Below, one piece after another: positions 10,786-22,169 of a DNA stretch of 64,000 nt. Position numbers and translations under genes: made by a program. The notes below the pieces were generated by a model. The model was given only the letters and a program-made list of their open reading frames with translations, ran no database searches and was not told the origin of the DNA. The first letter of the stretch is position 1. Every line of letters begins with the position of its first letter. The DNA comes from Gambelia wislizenii (Eukaryota; Chordata; Lepidosauria; Squamata; Crotaphytidae), in the NCBI GenBank assembly GCA_030847615.1, contig JAUMIR010000001.1, forward strand, positions 368,396,687 to 368,460,686, written 5' to 3'.

Positions 10786-13326
10786 TTCTCATTCCTGCAA
10801 AGGCAATTTGTAAAGGCAATTCGTGAATGAACCCCTGTTCATACAAATACGAAGTAGGTAAAACCTTGAGTTGGGCCCAAAATGTAATACAAATTGGGCA
10901 AAAGATGTTGTATACATCCCTTTGACCAGCTAGAAAAGACTAGAAACTTTAAAATTACAATCACAAAAGGTCAGAGCTCTTCCAATTTACCTTTTATTGC
11001 TTTTTGCGGAATGAGTAAATGATTTAATAGAATTAATGTTGGCAGTGAAAACAACTGACACACTATTCACACTTTCCCCTTGTTTGCACTTTATGAGGAA
11101 TGCGGTTTTTCATTTGTGATCTAATTATGGTGGTTTATTGTTTAATATGCTCCAGTGGCTAATTTCGACTACCACGTCTATATTTCTAAAAGAATGCAGC
11201 ATATAAGGGAAAATTGGAGATTACTGAGGTTCTTTGACACTGGAACTTACACCTCTAGTAGATGGGGCATTGAGAGACATACCAATTAATCCTTCAATGG
11301 TTTGTAAAATAGAATGTAAAATAGACATTCAGCACAGCTGTCTAAAAGGAAATTACTTTCTCCAGTCAGAAAATTAATGACTTGTTTTTCTTGCATCTAT
11401 GTGATTCATCCAGAATTTACATTCAGAGTCTCTTTCTTTTTCTTCTTTTCATATAGCAATTTAAATCCTAAATTATTCATGGATTGTACATTTCTTGGTC
11501 TTCCTAGTTTTCCATGAATTTTATTCAGCAGATGTATTCCGTTAACAGAAATAATAAGAATATTGAGCTGGTAATTATGTTGTTGCTAATAATGTTTATT
11601 TTATGTAATTGTCTGAACCATCCCTGATTTTTTCCTTAAATATAGCTGATGAGTTATGAGCTGTAAGTAAGGATTAGGCCACATCTGTCTGTGTCTGGTT
11701 TTGCCCCTAACTTTCTTCTGAGCTTCTATAAAACTGTCAACTGGCCACACACCTTGGGCAAAAACCCAAGGAAGAAAGAGGAACAGAACTATAGGAATGT
11801 TTTTTGTCTTATTAATGAAATTTAATTTCAAGCTAGAAAATCACCAGTAAGCATCAATATATCTGTACTAATAAGAAAGAATATATGTGAGTGTGGCTGT
11901 CAGTCAGTCTGTGCATCGTTTCTGTCTATCTGTTTTTAGCACAACTCCAAGTCCAGGAAATGTAGTCACTTGACACCTGACATGAATATTAAAGGTAACC
12001 TTGGAGCAAGAGTCTTAGGGTTATTTTCTTGTCCAAATAGATTAATTAATCTGAGTTAATTAAAATCTATCTGAAGCCTTTGTAGTACCCTCTTTAGACA
12101 CACTGCATGTCTAATCTCCCCTAGAGACTAGACTGGAGTCAGGGCTGGGAGATTCCTTTCTTCATAGAGCCTCTAGCTAATGCTAGTTGCTGCTTCCCTC
12201 TACAGGATACAGAAACTGAACAGGAAATGATAAAGAGAAAATCCCGGTTGCCTTAAATGGGGAGGGGAGGAAGAGGATGCATGGAAGATTACTACAATAT
12301 ATGATTACTGCAGGTAGAATGTTGTATGCCCAGAAATGGAAGAATAGAACGATTCCATCCCCAAATGACTTTCTATTAAAATAGATGGACATAGTAGAGT
12401 TAGATAAATTATCTGATAATCCTTGAGTACTTTTACGAAAGACTGAGAACCTTAATTGTCTTTTTACATGAGCAGAAGGACAAAATACTAACTGTAGGTT
12501 TTGAAAATTAGTAGGAATAATTAAGAGGTAGAAGCATGAGATACTGATGTCTAGGGGAAGTAAAATTATAGATTATTTATAATCATCAGTAAGAAAGTTA
12601 GAAGTCAATATTACATTAATTATTTTCTTCTTTCTGTACTTTTTTGTATTTTATTTCTTTTTCTTTTTTCTATCTTTATGTAGATTATGTATTGTTTTGA
12701 TGTATTGCAATTAAATTTCTTATTTTTTTTAAAAAAAGTCTCATTCCTGACCACTTTAGCTTGCTCATCTCAAGTACTGCAATATTTATATGTTCTGTTT
12801 CTTGTTTTACTATGACCTTGGAGTGGCTTTGATTTGAGGACTGTTTACTCCTTTCTGACTTCTTGTATTGGGACTACTGACCTGCTGTAATGATTTCTGG
12901 ACTGGCTGATGAACATCCTCTTGTTCTTCCTTATATCTTGTTTAGATAACCTGTGACTGACCTGGCCTGGATTAACTACCTGATAGCTCTTGCACTCTAA
13001 TCACCTGCTTTCTGGGTAACTTGCTGACTGGAGCATAGGACAGTCCCTTCATTAACCACAGTGCTACTCACAGTTGTCCACTGCTGTGTCCCAGCAGCTT
13101 GTTGAATGCCATCTGACCTGGGAGTTTCCTCTTCTGGAGCTGTCTCTTGTTTCATATGTGTCATCATAGGGTTTGCATGGTAAAAAGAAATTCAAAAGGG
13201 GTTTACTGTGCTTCCTTCTGCACATTACTAAAAAGTATTAGCTATGGTGTCACTGTCATTGAGAGAGCCTCTGCCAGTGTCACCCCATTAGTATTGCTGC
13301 TGTCCAGTAGCTGTTTGACACATTAA
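10786..13326. other. AT-rich unassigned sequence, possible L1 3' end
   Basis: This is the longest quiet stretch of the first 20 kb. I see no exon, RNA gene or TIR. The part at about 12420-12735 ends in TTGCAATTAAATTTCTT followed by T and A runs and could be the 3' untranslated end of an L1-type LINE, but there is no coding sequence to confirm it. Confidence 0.4.
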
Positions 13327-13914
13327 GGACTTTATCAGACACACAAAATATGGCATCAGAACAATGCTGCGTAAATGCAAAAGGGTGCACATATCAGATG
13401 ATGTCACCCTTTCACGTTTATGTACTGTCGATAAGCTGGTCTATTTTATTGACACGCCAACCTGTCAATAGATTGGCTGTGGCAATTTTTTGCTGGCATT
13501 GCCAGTGTTTGAAACCTTGTGCCTTTTCCCCACAATATTACAGCATGAATGGCCAGACCAGTTAGAACACTTCCGGGTGAGATTGTGACATCCAGGTACA
13601 TGACGCTCTTTTTATGACAGTTCCTAGTTTACTTGGAAGTTTTTCAGTGTATTTATGTGCTTTAAAAAACTTTTTGAGTGTTATTTTTGTTTTTATTTTT
13701 GAATTTCCCACGCTCTGTGTTCTCATGAGAATCCATGAGATCTCAGTTGAGGAAGTGAATGGAGCTCCATTCACTCCTCATTCATGGTTGGGGCTGTCTT
13801 TACGCTGGATGCAAGGTAAGTGTGGTATGGGGAGTTCTTTTTTTTTTTTGGCATAAAAATGGCACAAATTATGCCAGCAAAAGAACATTTTTGGAGGGTG
13901 GTATGATAAAATCC
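13327..13914 (+). mobile_element. GGAGATTATCAG-family TIR element, copy 1
   Basis: It begins GGACTTTATCAGAC and ends GATAAAATCC, a diverged version of the family TIR. Internal landmarks shared with the other long copies are a GATGACATC-like segment after the left end, an ACTTCCGGGTGAGAT stretch with GACATCCAGGTA, then TTTTTGAATTTCCCA, TCTCATGAGAAT, GAAGTGAA.GGAGCTCCATTCACTCC and a GGTAAGTGTGG segment. Flanks are TAA and TTA, an imperfect 3-bp duplication. It has no transposase. Confidence 0.7.
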
Positions 13915-14209
13915 TTAGTCCGGCTCCTCAGCAAAAGCCTGTCTGACATGGGGGACCCTACCAGCAACACTACAGGAGCATACAATCCCAGGGTGTGCCA
14001 TTATTTCTACCAATGCAAAAACAAAACTTATGACAAGGCATTTATTTATTTTGCTGCATGTGGGGAAATGATGTCATACATTTGCATTTGAAAACTAGAT
14101 TTTAAGTATGTATGGGTTTATTGTAGTACAGAATATTATAGATACTTTGCACTTGTTTATTTTTTTAAAAAAGACGTTTCTATAATTATTAAAAGCCCAC
14201 TCCATGTTT

Positions 14210-14515
14210 TTATAATAGCCCAGTTCATCTGGCACCATCCTTGTGGGCCTCTTGGCACCAGGCAAAGACCTTTCTGTTTACCCAGGGCTTTTAAATAAAT
14301 TATGTACCCTGGGCCTCTCAGTTTTATGGCCTGTGCATTTACTTCTGAGCTGTTACAAGTTTTTACTTTGTCCTCAACATTTTATATTGCTTTTGATTTT
14401 TAGCTTTCTGTTTATATATATATATATTTAAGTTGTTGTAATGTTTTATTCAGAGCCACCCAGAGAACTTTATGTTATGGGGTGGCATGCAAATATCATA
14501 AATAATTAAAGATAT
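14210..14515 (+). mobile_element. L2 LINE 3' end, old copy
   Basis: CCAGGCAAAGACCTTTCTGTTTACCCAGG matches the L2 C-terminal coding end, followed by an AT-rich 3' untranslated part and a tail motif (GAGCCACCCAGAGAAC ... GGGGTGGCATGCAAATATCATAAATAATT) equivalent to the GCCGCCCCGA...GATATAAATAA tail of younger copies. TA repeats are at 14414-14428. Confidence 0.7.
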
Positions 14516-14805
14516 TTATTTATTAATTTCATACATTTATTGATGAAAGAATATATTTCTGGGAATCTGGAGGAGCAGTTCCAACCCGGTTTTCACACAA
14601 GACCCAGTTTGTCTTTCTCCAGAAATTAGATCAGGAAAGATGATGGTAGGCTTGATTCTAAATCAGCCCTTCCAAGATAGTGTCCCTTCAATGTGTTGAG
14701 ATACACAAGACCTGTCACTCTTGAGCTATGGCCAGGTAGTCAGGACAAATGGGAGTTCTTGTAGAAAATACCCGGAGGAAACCAAGCTGGTTTCTAAATA
14801 CCTGT

Positions 14806-14831
14806 TCATAATATATATATATATATATATT
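14806..14831. repeat. (TA)n microsatellite
   Basis: A run of alternating A and T of about 26 bases. Confidence 0.9.
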
Positions 14832-14962
14832 TATAAAACTGTACTTTGCCCCAAACACTTTGCTACATGTTTTGGGGATCCTAAAGGGTCTTACAGTTCC
14901 CTGTGTTGATATATGGCAGACATCCTATTTGTATTTCACCTTTCTTCCAAGGAAATCAGAGT

Positions 14963-16040
14963 GGTTTACATGAACTGGAACATGTCCAGAGGAGGGTGAC
15001 CAAAATAGTGGGAGTTCTGGAAGCCATGCCCTATGAGGAGTGGCTTAGGGAGCTGGGTATGTTTAGCCTGGAGAAGAGAAAGTTAAGAGGTGGTATGATA
15101 GCCATGTTTAAATATTTGAAGGGATGCCATACTGAGGATGGAGCAAGCTTGTTTTCTGCTGCTCCGGAGACTAGGGAGATTATCAGACGCTCTAAATATG
15201 GTGTTATCACAATGCCAGGAGATCTCTAAAGAGGTTGCTTTTCAGATGACATTGTTCGGCTCTCATTATGCTTCCATTCAGCTGTTGTTATGCCAGCACT
15301 GCTTTTTATTGATGGGCTAAGCCTTTAATGGATCTCGCATTTCATTGCTGTCACAGATTTGACAGTGAGTGAAAAGGTGCCTGTGTCACTGGTGCAATCC
15401 CATCATCAATGGGAGGTCCCTGCTAGAACACTTCTGGGTGAGATAGGGACATCCAGGTAAGTGACACACTTTTTTGTACCCTGCCCGGGTTACTTATAAA
15501 GTTTTAAGTGTGTTTAGGTGCTTAGTGTAACTTTTTAAAGTGTATTTTCCCTTTGTAGTTTGAATATCCTGCACTCCTGTCTTCTCACAAGAACAGCCGG
15601 GATTTCAATACAGGAATTGAACAGAGCTCAGTTCAAGCTGCATTTACTCCTGGGCTGCCCTGCCGAGGCAATGAGGCACAATCAAGGTAGGTATGATAAG
15701 TTTTTCTTTTATGCCAGGACAGGGACGGGAGAGTGGCAGGAGAAGAGATTGTAGGACAGGAACACTTTTTGTTCCTGTCTGATAATCTCCTTGGACTCAA
15801 ACTCAAACTACAGGAAAAGAGATTCCACCTAAACATTAGGAAGAACTTCCTGACAGTAAGAGCTGTTCAGCAGTGTAATGTGCTGCCTCGGAGTGTGGTA
15901 GAATCTCCTTCTTTGGAGGATTTTAAACAGGCTGGGTGTCCTGTTGGGAATGCTTTGATTGGGTATTCCTGCATGACAGGGGGTTGGACTAGATGGCCCT
16001 TGTGGTCTCTTCAAGCTCTATGATTCTATGAGTTCACCAC
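14963..16040 (+). mobile_element. CR1 LINE 3' end, split by a TIR element
   Basis: The left part (14963-15174) encodes [38 protein letters not shown] and SLFSAAPETR of the CR1 RT C-terminus. The right part (15791-16040) resumes with [22 protein letters not shown] and SPSLEDFKQ and ends with CTCTATGATTCTATGA. Between them lies a 616-bp TIR element. Compared with the intact copy at 36315-36910, about 12 bases at the junction are missing or altered. A deletion of the GCTGGATGGC segment near the C-terminus also shortens the protein. It is inactive. Confidence 0.92.
15175..15790 (+). mobile_element. GGAGATTATCAG-family TIR element, copy 2
   Basis: The termini are GGAGATTATCAGACG and its complement CTGTCTGATAATCTCC, which make a nearly perfect 12-14 bp TIR. 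Flanks are TAG and TTG, a possible mutated 3-bp duplication. Internal landmarks match copies 1 and 4, including TGCCAGCACTGCTTTTTATTGATG, CACTTCTGGGTGAGAT, GACATCCAGGTAAGTGACAC and GGACAGGAACACTTTTT just before the right end. It sits inside a CR1, so it inserted after that CR1. Confidence 0.85.
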
Positions 16041-16471
16041 TTCACCAAGATCCTTGTAAGGCAGGTTAAGCTAAAAGGGGGGTTGTCACAAGACATTTTT
16101 CAGCCTGAGGGAAAAGGCAAGATGGCCACCCCCTGGCCCACATCTAGAAGCTGATTGGACTGATAGCTACTTTGATTTCAACATGGGCAATGGTATAGTG
16201 TCCTTCACCATCCTGGAGGCGGCAAGTTCATTTAGAGGGCCCAGACAGTGACAGGATGAGTCACATTCCCAATCAGACAACAGCCTGATGGTGGCTGGGA
16301 GGTAACGCTTGCTGCTCCCTCTATCTGCTGCCTGAGGCACTTTACCTCACTCTGTTTGATCAAGGACTAGCCTTGGCTAAAAATCAGTTATTTGTTCAAG
16401 CCTGTTCACTGAACATAAGTGAGTGGGGATTAGTGCCTTGATCTTTGGCTCTCTGTCCAACATAGAACCTA

Positions 16472-17203
16472 TCATTTGGTGCACGCGCTGATAACCTCTT
16501 GTCTAGATTTCTGCAATGCGCTCTACATGGGGCTGCCCTCATGCTTGGTCTGGAAACTTCAGTTGGTACAAAATATGGCAGCCAGAGTGGTCTCGGGAAC
16601 ATCTCGGAAAGACCATATAACTCCAGTATTAAAATCTCTCCACTGGCTGCCTATCAGTTTCCGGGCCCAGTTTAAGGTTTTGGTTATTACCTTTAAAGCC
16701 CTAAATGGCTTGGGTCCAACTTATCTCTGGAACCGCCTCCTCGCATACAATCGTCCCCACGCACTCTGGTCCTCTGGGAGGAATTTGCTTCAGCCACAAA
16801 AATCTAGGCTGTCTGCAACCTCCCAGAGGGCCTTTTCAGTAATCGCCCCCAAATTGTGGAATGACCTGCCGAACGAGATCCATCAGATTACAAGCCTGAG
16901 TAGCTTTAAAAAAGCACTAAAGACGGATCTCTTTCGGCAGGCCTTTCCTAATTAGATCCCGGCTCAGGGGCTCCTGGCCTCTTTTAATCTACTGGCTATT
17001 TATTGTATTTATTGTTTTTAAATGTGATTTTAGACAGTTGCTTTTAATTTATATTTGTTTAATATCTTTTTATGGGGCAGGGTGGGGGTGCGTGGTGTTT
17101 TGGGATTTTTATCTGTATTGTATTTTAATTATTGTAAGCCGCCCCGATCGTTTTAACAGAGGGTTGGGGTATAAATAAATTTTATTATTATTATTATTAC
17201 TAT
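16472..17203 (+). mobile_element. L2 LINE, 5'-truncated
   Basis: An L2 copy truncated within the RT C-terminal half. It encodes the last about 155 residues, then an AT-rich 3' untranslated region and the characteristic tail TGTAAGCCGCCCCGATCG ... GGTATAAATAAATTTTATTATT with an ATT microsatellite at 17183-17202. Confidence 0.93.
16476..16955 (+). CDS. L2 RT C-terminal fragment, open frame
   Basis: This frame encodes only the C-terminal domain of an L2 reverse transcriptase: VHALITSCLDFCNALYMGLP, LVQNMAARVVSG, HITPVLKSLHWLPI, LVITFKALNGLGPTYL, LWNDLPNEIHQ and FKKALKTDLFRQAFPN at the end. There are no stops or frameshifts across 160 codons, so the insertion is not very old. The catalytic YADD box is not included because of 5' truncation. 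The ATG used here is an internal methionine, not a true start. It closely parallels residues in the larger L2 frame ending at 45642. Confidence 0.85.
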   Translation: MVHALITSCLDFCNALYMGLPSCLVWKLQLVQNMAARVVSGTSRKDHITPVLKSLHWLPISFRAQFKVLVITFKALNGLGPTYLWNRLLAYNRPHALWSSGRNLLQPQKSRLSATSQRAFSVIAPKLWNDLPNEIHQITSLSSFKKALKTDLFRQAFPN

Positions 17204-18210
17204 CACATCATAAGCAGCCAGATTGTCTCTTCTGGTGTCCAGTGGAACAGATACTTAAATACCTAAAATAAATAATATAGTGCAATAGACTTTCCAGTTG
17301 TGTTGATTAATATGTTTAAAAAGATAGTTGGTATTATTCAGCTGTCTCTTGGGAAGTGTTCATCCAGGATTAAGATCATAGATGCTAAAGAAAAGCATAT
17401 TCTTTTAGAGCTTATTCTTATTCTCACAACTGCAAAGTCTATTGCAATATACTGCACTATAAAATATGCCTTCTATGCTGGAAAAGGAGGCATCAGCTGG
17501 CAGAGGGGATGGGTGGGACTCAAGGTTTGCAGAATTTGCTTCCATTCAGAGGTGTTCGTATTTATACACAAATAAACCCTGTTAATACTGGAAGCATTGT
17601 GGTAGATCTACTCAGCTGATACAGAACCTTCAGGCCATTGGTGTTCTTACTGGTGAGTGTCCTGTGTCCTGCACATGCTGAAGGTTGAATACAATCACTT
17701 TTATTATTTTAATTTAATGGTATATTTACCTTGGATTTAGTTTGATTTTTTTAATATATGCACTAGCAGAATTTGATAACAATGGGTATGGGTAAGACAA
17801 AGGCCAAATAATTATGCATTTTCATGTCCCATAAAGTTCAGTGAACTCTATTAATTCATGAGGATGTGCTGCATGTTTACAGAGCCGTGAATCTGTAATT
17901 AGTAAATACTGTGGACTAGGACTGTGTAAAAAATGGTTTTAGCTTCTGTTCAATGTTGTTTATAGCACAATTGTCATTCTGTCTCAGACTCATCAATCAT
18001 TATACTTTAATCATATACTTCACTGGCATACATGGGAGAAAAGTGGTAAATCATTTTGCACAAAGAATGTCCTTATTAAAAATAGAAAGAAATTATTACT
18101 GGTCATGAGCAGAGTCAGTTGTGTATAATCAGGGAACAGTTTTCTATAGTAGAAAATGATGATAGCAAGCAGAATGATTTTGTATTAATTTGAGGAGTAC
18201 TGATGTAGAA
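17204..18210. other. Unassigned AT-rich sequence
   Basis: No repeat or coding signature that I can name. Short chance open frames only. Confidence 0.45.
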
Positions 18211-18285
18211 ATGAGATCCATCGGATTCAATTGGATTTACTCCCAGGTGAATTCAGGAAAGTGGGTTTAAGGTTACAGCCGAGGA
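18211..18285. repeat. Short dispersed repeat (TTACTCCCAG type)
   Basis: GATCCATCGGATTCAATTGG followed by ATTTACTCCCAGGTGAATTC matches a short amniote interspersed repeat that also appears at 26459-26516 (complement), 37076-37135 and 55318-55412. No TIR or tail was resolved. Confidence 0.5.
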
Positions 18286-18355
18286 GGTGGATTCACTGAT
18301 CATTTTAGTAGGTCAGTGAATCAACACTGGGATTTGTCTGGACATTAAAGGTGCT

Positions 18356-18600
18356 ATAGACGAACTATCCACAATGCTGTAGCCTTATTTGAGAACTCAC
18401 ACCGAACAAGTCTTAAAGAGAAACGACAACATAGAAAGAATCACAACCCAGAAACATCACCCAAGGAGACCTTCTGCTGTGCTTTGCAACCAGACTTGTT
18501 TATCTCGGATTGGCCTTTTTAGTCATCAGCGCGCTTGCAGAAAGTGCATGATGAGTCCTTCCTAAATCTTCATTTTCGAAGGAAAGCCAGAGAAAGGTGC
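18356..18600 (+). pseudogene. C-terminal remnant of a zinc-finger-ending LINE
   Basis: This sequence matches the last part of the element at 21650-22135: HNAVALFENSHRTSLKEKRQH-like coding, then the CCA..CNRTCLSRIGL zinc-finger segment and ACRK.MMSPS, ending near the GAAAGCCAGAGA 3' terminus. A one-base loss breaks the frame inside the finger. It is the shortest of three copies, all on the plus strand. Confidence 0.75.
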
Positions 18601-18904
18601 TATCCAGGGTGCTGAATCCTATCTCCAAAATAGGTTTAGCACCTTGGGACAGCTCTGTTAAAGGTGAGCAGATTCACTATCCTGCTGCCATGGAAGCCAT
18701 GAGCTACCACTGGATACAGCTTTAATAGTGTTGCAATTGTCTGTGATGAATAAGTTGTATGTCTTTCTCTTGGAGGGAGAGAACGTTTCTTTTCTCTTGC
18801 TATGGAGTTTCTGAACAAACCCATCCAATACCCACCTGCTGCAATTAGAGATGGAGCCATTGCTTGTCCCAGTATTTAGAAGAGCCCTCAACAACCTATT
18901 CCTG

Positions 18905-19022
18905 CTCAGATGTGTTGGAATACTACTCCACGACCCACATCAGCATCGCTATTGACCATACTGGCTTGGAATGATGGGAATTGTAGTGCAACTCATCTGA
19001 AGGGCTACTGGTTGGAAGAGCC
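18905..19022. mobile_element. Short palindromic MITE (GGGAGTTGTAGTCC type)
   Basis: CAGATGTGTTGGAATACTAC on the left and GGGAATTGTAGTGCAAC.CATCTGAAGGGC on the right are imperfect complements around an AT-rich centre, as in the other members of this palindromic family. Confidence 0.6.
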
Positions 19023-19071
19023 TGATTTACGTCATGGGACAATTGGCTACCATAATATGTGCCATGAGAGA

Positions 19072-19312
19072 CAGGGTGGTGTAATGGTTTGAGTGTTGGA
19101 CTAAGACTCCTGGACACCAGGTTTCAAATCCCTGCTCAGAAATGGAAACCCACTGGGTGATCTTGGGCAATCCACAGTCTTTCAGCCTCAGTGGAAGACA
19201 AAGGCAAAGCCTCCTTTGAACAAATCATGCCAAGAAAATTCTATGGTAGGTTCACCTTAGGGTTCCCATAAGTCAGAAACAACTTAAAGGAATACATCAA
19301 CAACAAATATGT
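19072..19312 (+). mobile_element. tRNA-headed SINE (squamate type)
   Basis: The head has an A-box-like GGTGGTGTAATGGTTTGAG and a degraded B box (GTTTCAAATCC, about 19122). The body reads ATGGAAACCCACTGGGTGA, CAGCCTCAG.GGAAG, CAAAGCCTCCTTTGAACAAAT, CCAAGAAAA and GGTTCCCATAAGTCAGAAACAACTT, ending in an ACATCAACAACAAA tail. Copies at 46716-46913 (plus) and 39330-39545 (minus) share the body. It would have been transcribed by RNA polymerase III and mobilised by a LINE; it encodes nothing. Confidence 0.88.
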
Positions 19313-19529
19313 GTCATGGATCATGTCTGCTAGTAAGAATTTTGACTGTGGAAGACATTTGTTTTAATTGCAGTCTTTTAGGACAGATTAAGGCCGGGGT
19401 GGCAAACTTTGGCTCTCTCAGTATTTTGGAATACTAGCTGGATCCTGTGTACCATACGCAATTAAAAAACTCCCCCCAAAATGCCCAGGAGACCTCATGA
19501 CAACCCTTTGAGGTAGGCTGGTGGATTTA

Positions 19530-19770
19530 ACTCGCCCACCCGTCATTTGTTCTGCCCCCTGCCACCCCTCTACCACTCATTCTGCCCCCTGCTGCCCCCC
19601 CGCTTGTTCTGTCCCCCACTCGTTCTGTCCCTCCCCCCACTCGTTCTGCCTCCCACTCATTCTGCCCCACACCACTCATTCTGCCCCTCCCCCACTTTTT
19701 CTGCCCCTCCCCCACTCATTCTGCCCCTTCCCCCACTGATTCTGCCCCCTCATTCTGCCCCTCCCATCCC
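19530..19770. repeat. C-rich minisatellite
   Basis: About a dozen imperfect tandem units of 15-20 bases built on CCCCACTCATTCTGCCCCT. Units differ by the number of Cs and by CATT/CGTT/TTTT variants. The purine/pyrimidine strand bias produces proline- and serine-rich chance frames. Confidence 0.85.
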
Positions 19771-20084
19771 ACCCCCTGCACTCCAGAACACTACACCAAT
19801 GGCATTACCACCATGTTTAATTTTAGCAAGTTCAAAGAGAACAAGAACTTCTTTTCATGCATTCCCTGAATACACGGAAGGTGGATTGTGCCCACTGTCC
19901 CTGCCTCTGACATCCATGGACCCAGAAGAAAGTATGAACAGAGCCCTCTTGGGTACAAATTGCATGTGGTTTTGTGATATTCTGGTAGGTGCCAATTTTC
20001 ACCTCTGCAGTACCTCTGTGATGTCATGGACTTCTGTTGGGAAATGTTGTTTAATTTATTGGTTGTATAATGAAGCATAAAGTA

Positions 20085-20460
20085 AGGGGGATGTTGGAAG
20101 TGGGAAGAGAATGGAATATTGGAGTAAATGTTGATTGGTGGAATATCTGAGGAGATTTGCATGAGATTGGTGAATGATAGTTAATGAATGGAAGTTAGAT
20201 AGTAGCTGATATAGGGAGGGAGTTGGTATGACTGGTTTGAGTGAAAGAGTGTGGAAGATTTATGATTAAAAGTCAGTCAGTTTTAGGAAAAATGAGTACA
20301 GTAGTTCATAATAGTCTGAATTAGCTAGAGAGGAGTGTGAGAAAGTGTGTGTGGTGTTTTAAATATAATAAACAATTATTTTTTTTTGTTATGTTTAACT
20401 TCCATAAATAAAGAATTGCTTTTTTATACACTTTTAGCCTCCAGGAACGCTATCTAACTG
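20085..20460 (+). mobile_element. Possible LTR and leader of a retroelement
   Basis: A segment beginning TGTTGGAAGTGGGAAG is followed by two AATAAA signals (about 20369 and 20408) and by CTTTTAGCCTCCAGG. Downstream (20600-20780) are several TTTGGTGGCAG / GGTGGCAAGGG / GGTGGCAGAGG motifs of the kind seen just after LTRs in some retroelements. There is no coding sequence and no matching second LTR, so this stays tentative. Confidence 0.35.
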
Positions 20461-21486
20461 AAAGCTTGGAGTCAGACAAGGTGTCTGTGGTGACAGCATT
20501 GAATATAGAGGGTTGGTATCCAGTGGGGATAGAAGTTGCATAAATCCGCATAGGAACCTTGAGGGCATTTAAACGGCCCCCAAAGTTGGTGTCACACAAG
20601 CAGGACAGGAGGGAGTCCTTACTCTGGTGGCAGAGGTGGGAAATCAAGGAAACCCCTCACTCTTGGTGGTTGCAGTGAGCACTGTGGAAGTCTTCACATT
20701 TGGTGGGAAGAAACCCAATATTTCACTACAGTGGTGGCAAGGGAGGGATTTCTAGAGAGAAAACACATTTGGTGGCAGTGTGGTATGATAAGGGTTGGAA
20801 AACCAAACATCTTCCACCATTGCCACCACAGACTCCACCATAGCAACAGAACTGAGGTCACTTCCAGCCACCATTACGACCAATTTTGTGCTTCTTAAAA
20901 GATTTTCATTTTTTAAAAAAAGTTTGCATGGGCTGTGGAGGTTCTGGGTGATGGGAGCCCTAATCTGCTGCACTTGTGCTATACTTTGGGGGTTTTGGGT
21001 TGGTTTTAAGGCCAAAAATATCACCAAAAATTGGGGTGAAGAAAAATTAATTTGGGAGTCATCGGGGGGCTTCGATGGCCACAAAAGTGGGGTTTACAAA
21101 TCACATGCAGCCCGCAGTCTGCACTTCCCCATCCTTGCTGTAAAAGGATTGCAGGGCATTTTGTTAGGAAGTGTGGAAATAAACTAGCTTTTGGTCCTTG
21201 AGACTTGTAGTCTGGTCTCAACATGTACTTAAGTTTTCTCTGTTCAGTTGAGAAAGCTGGGTCCTACTCAAGTTGAATACCAAATTGCTGACTCCACAGC
21301 CTAAACTTATTTCAGAATATGCTAGGACTACCCCATAACAAGTGTGTTGTGAACCAGAGAATGAGGTAAATAAACTGAGGGTTAGTGCATTTCATCCTAA
21401 TCTAGGAGTTGTGAAACCTTTGGCCTTAAACCCTTATGAACCATGTGCACTGATGGCACTATAGAAATAAAAGGTGATGGTGATGG
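20461..21486. other. Unassigned sequence
   Basis: It contains the repeated GGTGGCAG-type motifs noted above and a short TTTTTTAAAAAAA palindrome near 20912, but no gene. Frames on both strands at 20752-21224 have no recognisable product. Confidence 0.4.
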
Positions 21487-21488
21487 TG

Positions 21489-21523
<35 letters not shown>
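21487..21523. repeat. (AAT)n microsatellite
   Basis: About twelve AAT units in a row. Confidence 0.95.
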
Positions 21524-21524
<1 letters not shown>

Positions 21525-21625
21525 TGCATCTGTTGTATAATTGGTTATAATATTAGAAGCTCAAAGATTATTATATGTGCTTCTATGGGTAGTTGATCAC
21601 CTTTGTCACCACAGAGTGAGACTAA

Positions 21626-22105
21626 GTGACACTAAGCCAAATAACCAAGTTATATGCAGGGAGCACCAGCATTGAGGCCATGATATTGAGAACACAGCTG
21701 CGCTGGGCAGGGCACGTTTCTAGGATGGAGGACCATCGCCTCCCAAAAATACTACTCTACGGTGAACTCGCCACGGGTCAGCGTAAGAGGGGCGCTCCAA
21801 AAAAGCGATACAAAGACTCCCTGAAACAACATCTCAGGCTTGGCCAAATTGATCACCAACAGTGGTCCGCCCTGGCCTCACATCGGGAGGCATGGAGACG
21901 CAATATCCACAATGCTGCAGCCTTATTTGAGAACTCACGACGAACAAGTCTTGAAGAGAAACGACAACGCAGAAAGAATCACAACCCAAAAACATCACCC
22001 AAGGAGACCTTCTGCTGCGCTTTTTGCAACCGGACTTGTTTATCTCGGATTGGCCTTTTTAGTCATCAGCGCGCTTGCAGAAGGCGCGGGATGAGTCCTT
22101 CCTGA
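21626..22105 (+). CDS. LINE protein C-terminus with CxxC zinc finger
   Basis: From about 21660 this frame encodes the C-terminal region found after the RT in a group of animal non-LTR elements: STSIEAMILRTQLRWAGHVSRM, then GELATGQRKRGAPKKRYKDSL, then a basic linker (EEKRQRRKNHN), then a cysteine finger FCCAFCNRTCLSRIGLF followed by SHQRACRRR. The frame is intact to its stop at 22103. The first about 11 codons are not part of the element. The RT domain is absent through 5' truncation, so it has no enzyme activity; the finger presumably bound nucleic acid. Two further copies lie at 18356 and 50403. I do not assign the clade. Confidence 0.82.
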   Translation: MTLSQITKLYAGSTSIEAMILRTQLRWAGHVSRMEDHRLPKILLYGELATGQRKRGAPKKRYKDSLKQHLRLGQIDHQQWSALASHREAWRRNIHNAAALFENSRRTSLEEKRQRRKNHNPKTSPKETFCCAFCNRTCLSRIGLFSHQRACRRRGMSPS

Positions 22106-22169
22106 ATCTTCGTTTGCGAAGAAAAGCCAGAGAGAGAGAGAGAGAGAGAGATGCACAATATTGAAGCAT
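22106..22169 (+). mobile_element. 3' end of the LINE with AG microsatellite
   Basis: The 3' untranslated end is only about 30 bases (TTCGTTTGCGAAGAAAAGCC) and runs into an AG repeat at 22128-22150. The copy at 50403 ends the same way (AG at 51416-51427), and the copy at 18356 ends GCCAGAGAAAGG. An AG-rich tail therefore seems to be the normal 3' terminus of this LINE. Confidence 0.65.

Noticed and set aside
19547..20080. 177-codon plus-strand frame, proline-rich
   Set aside because: Mostly translation of the C-rich minisatellite.
22130..22150. AG repeat as an independent microsatellite feature
   Set aside because: It occurs at the same position after the LINE 3' end as in the copy at 51416, so it is better read as that element's tail.
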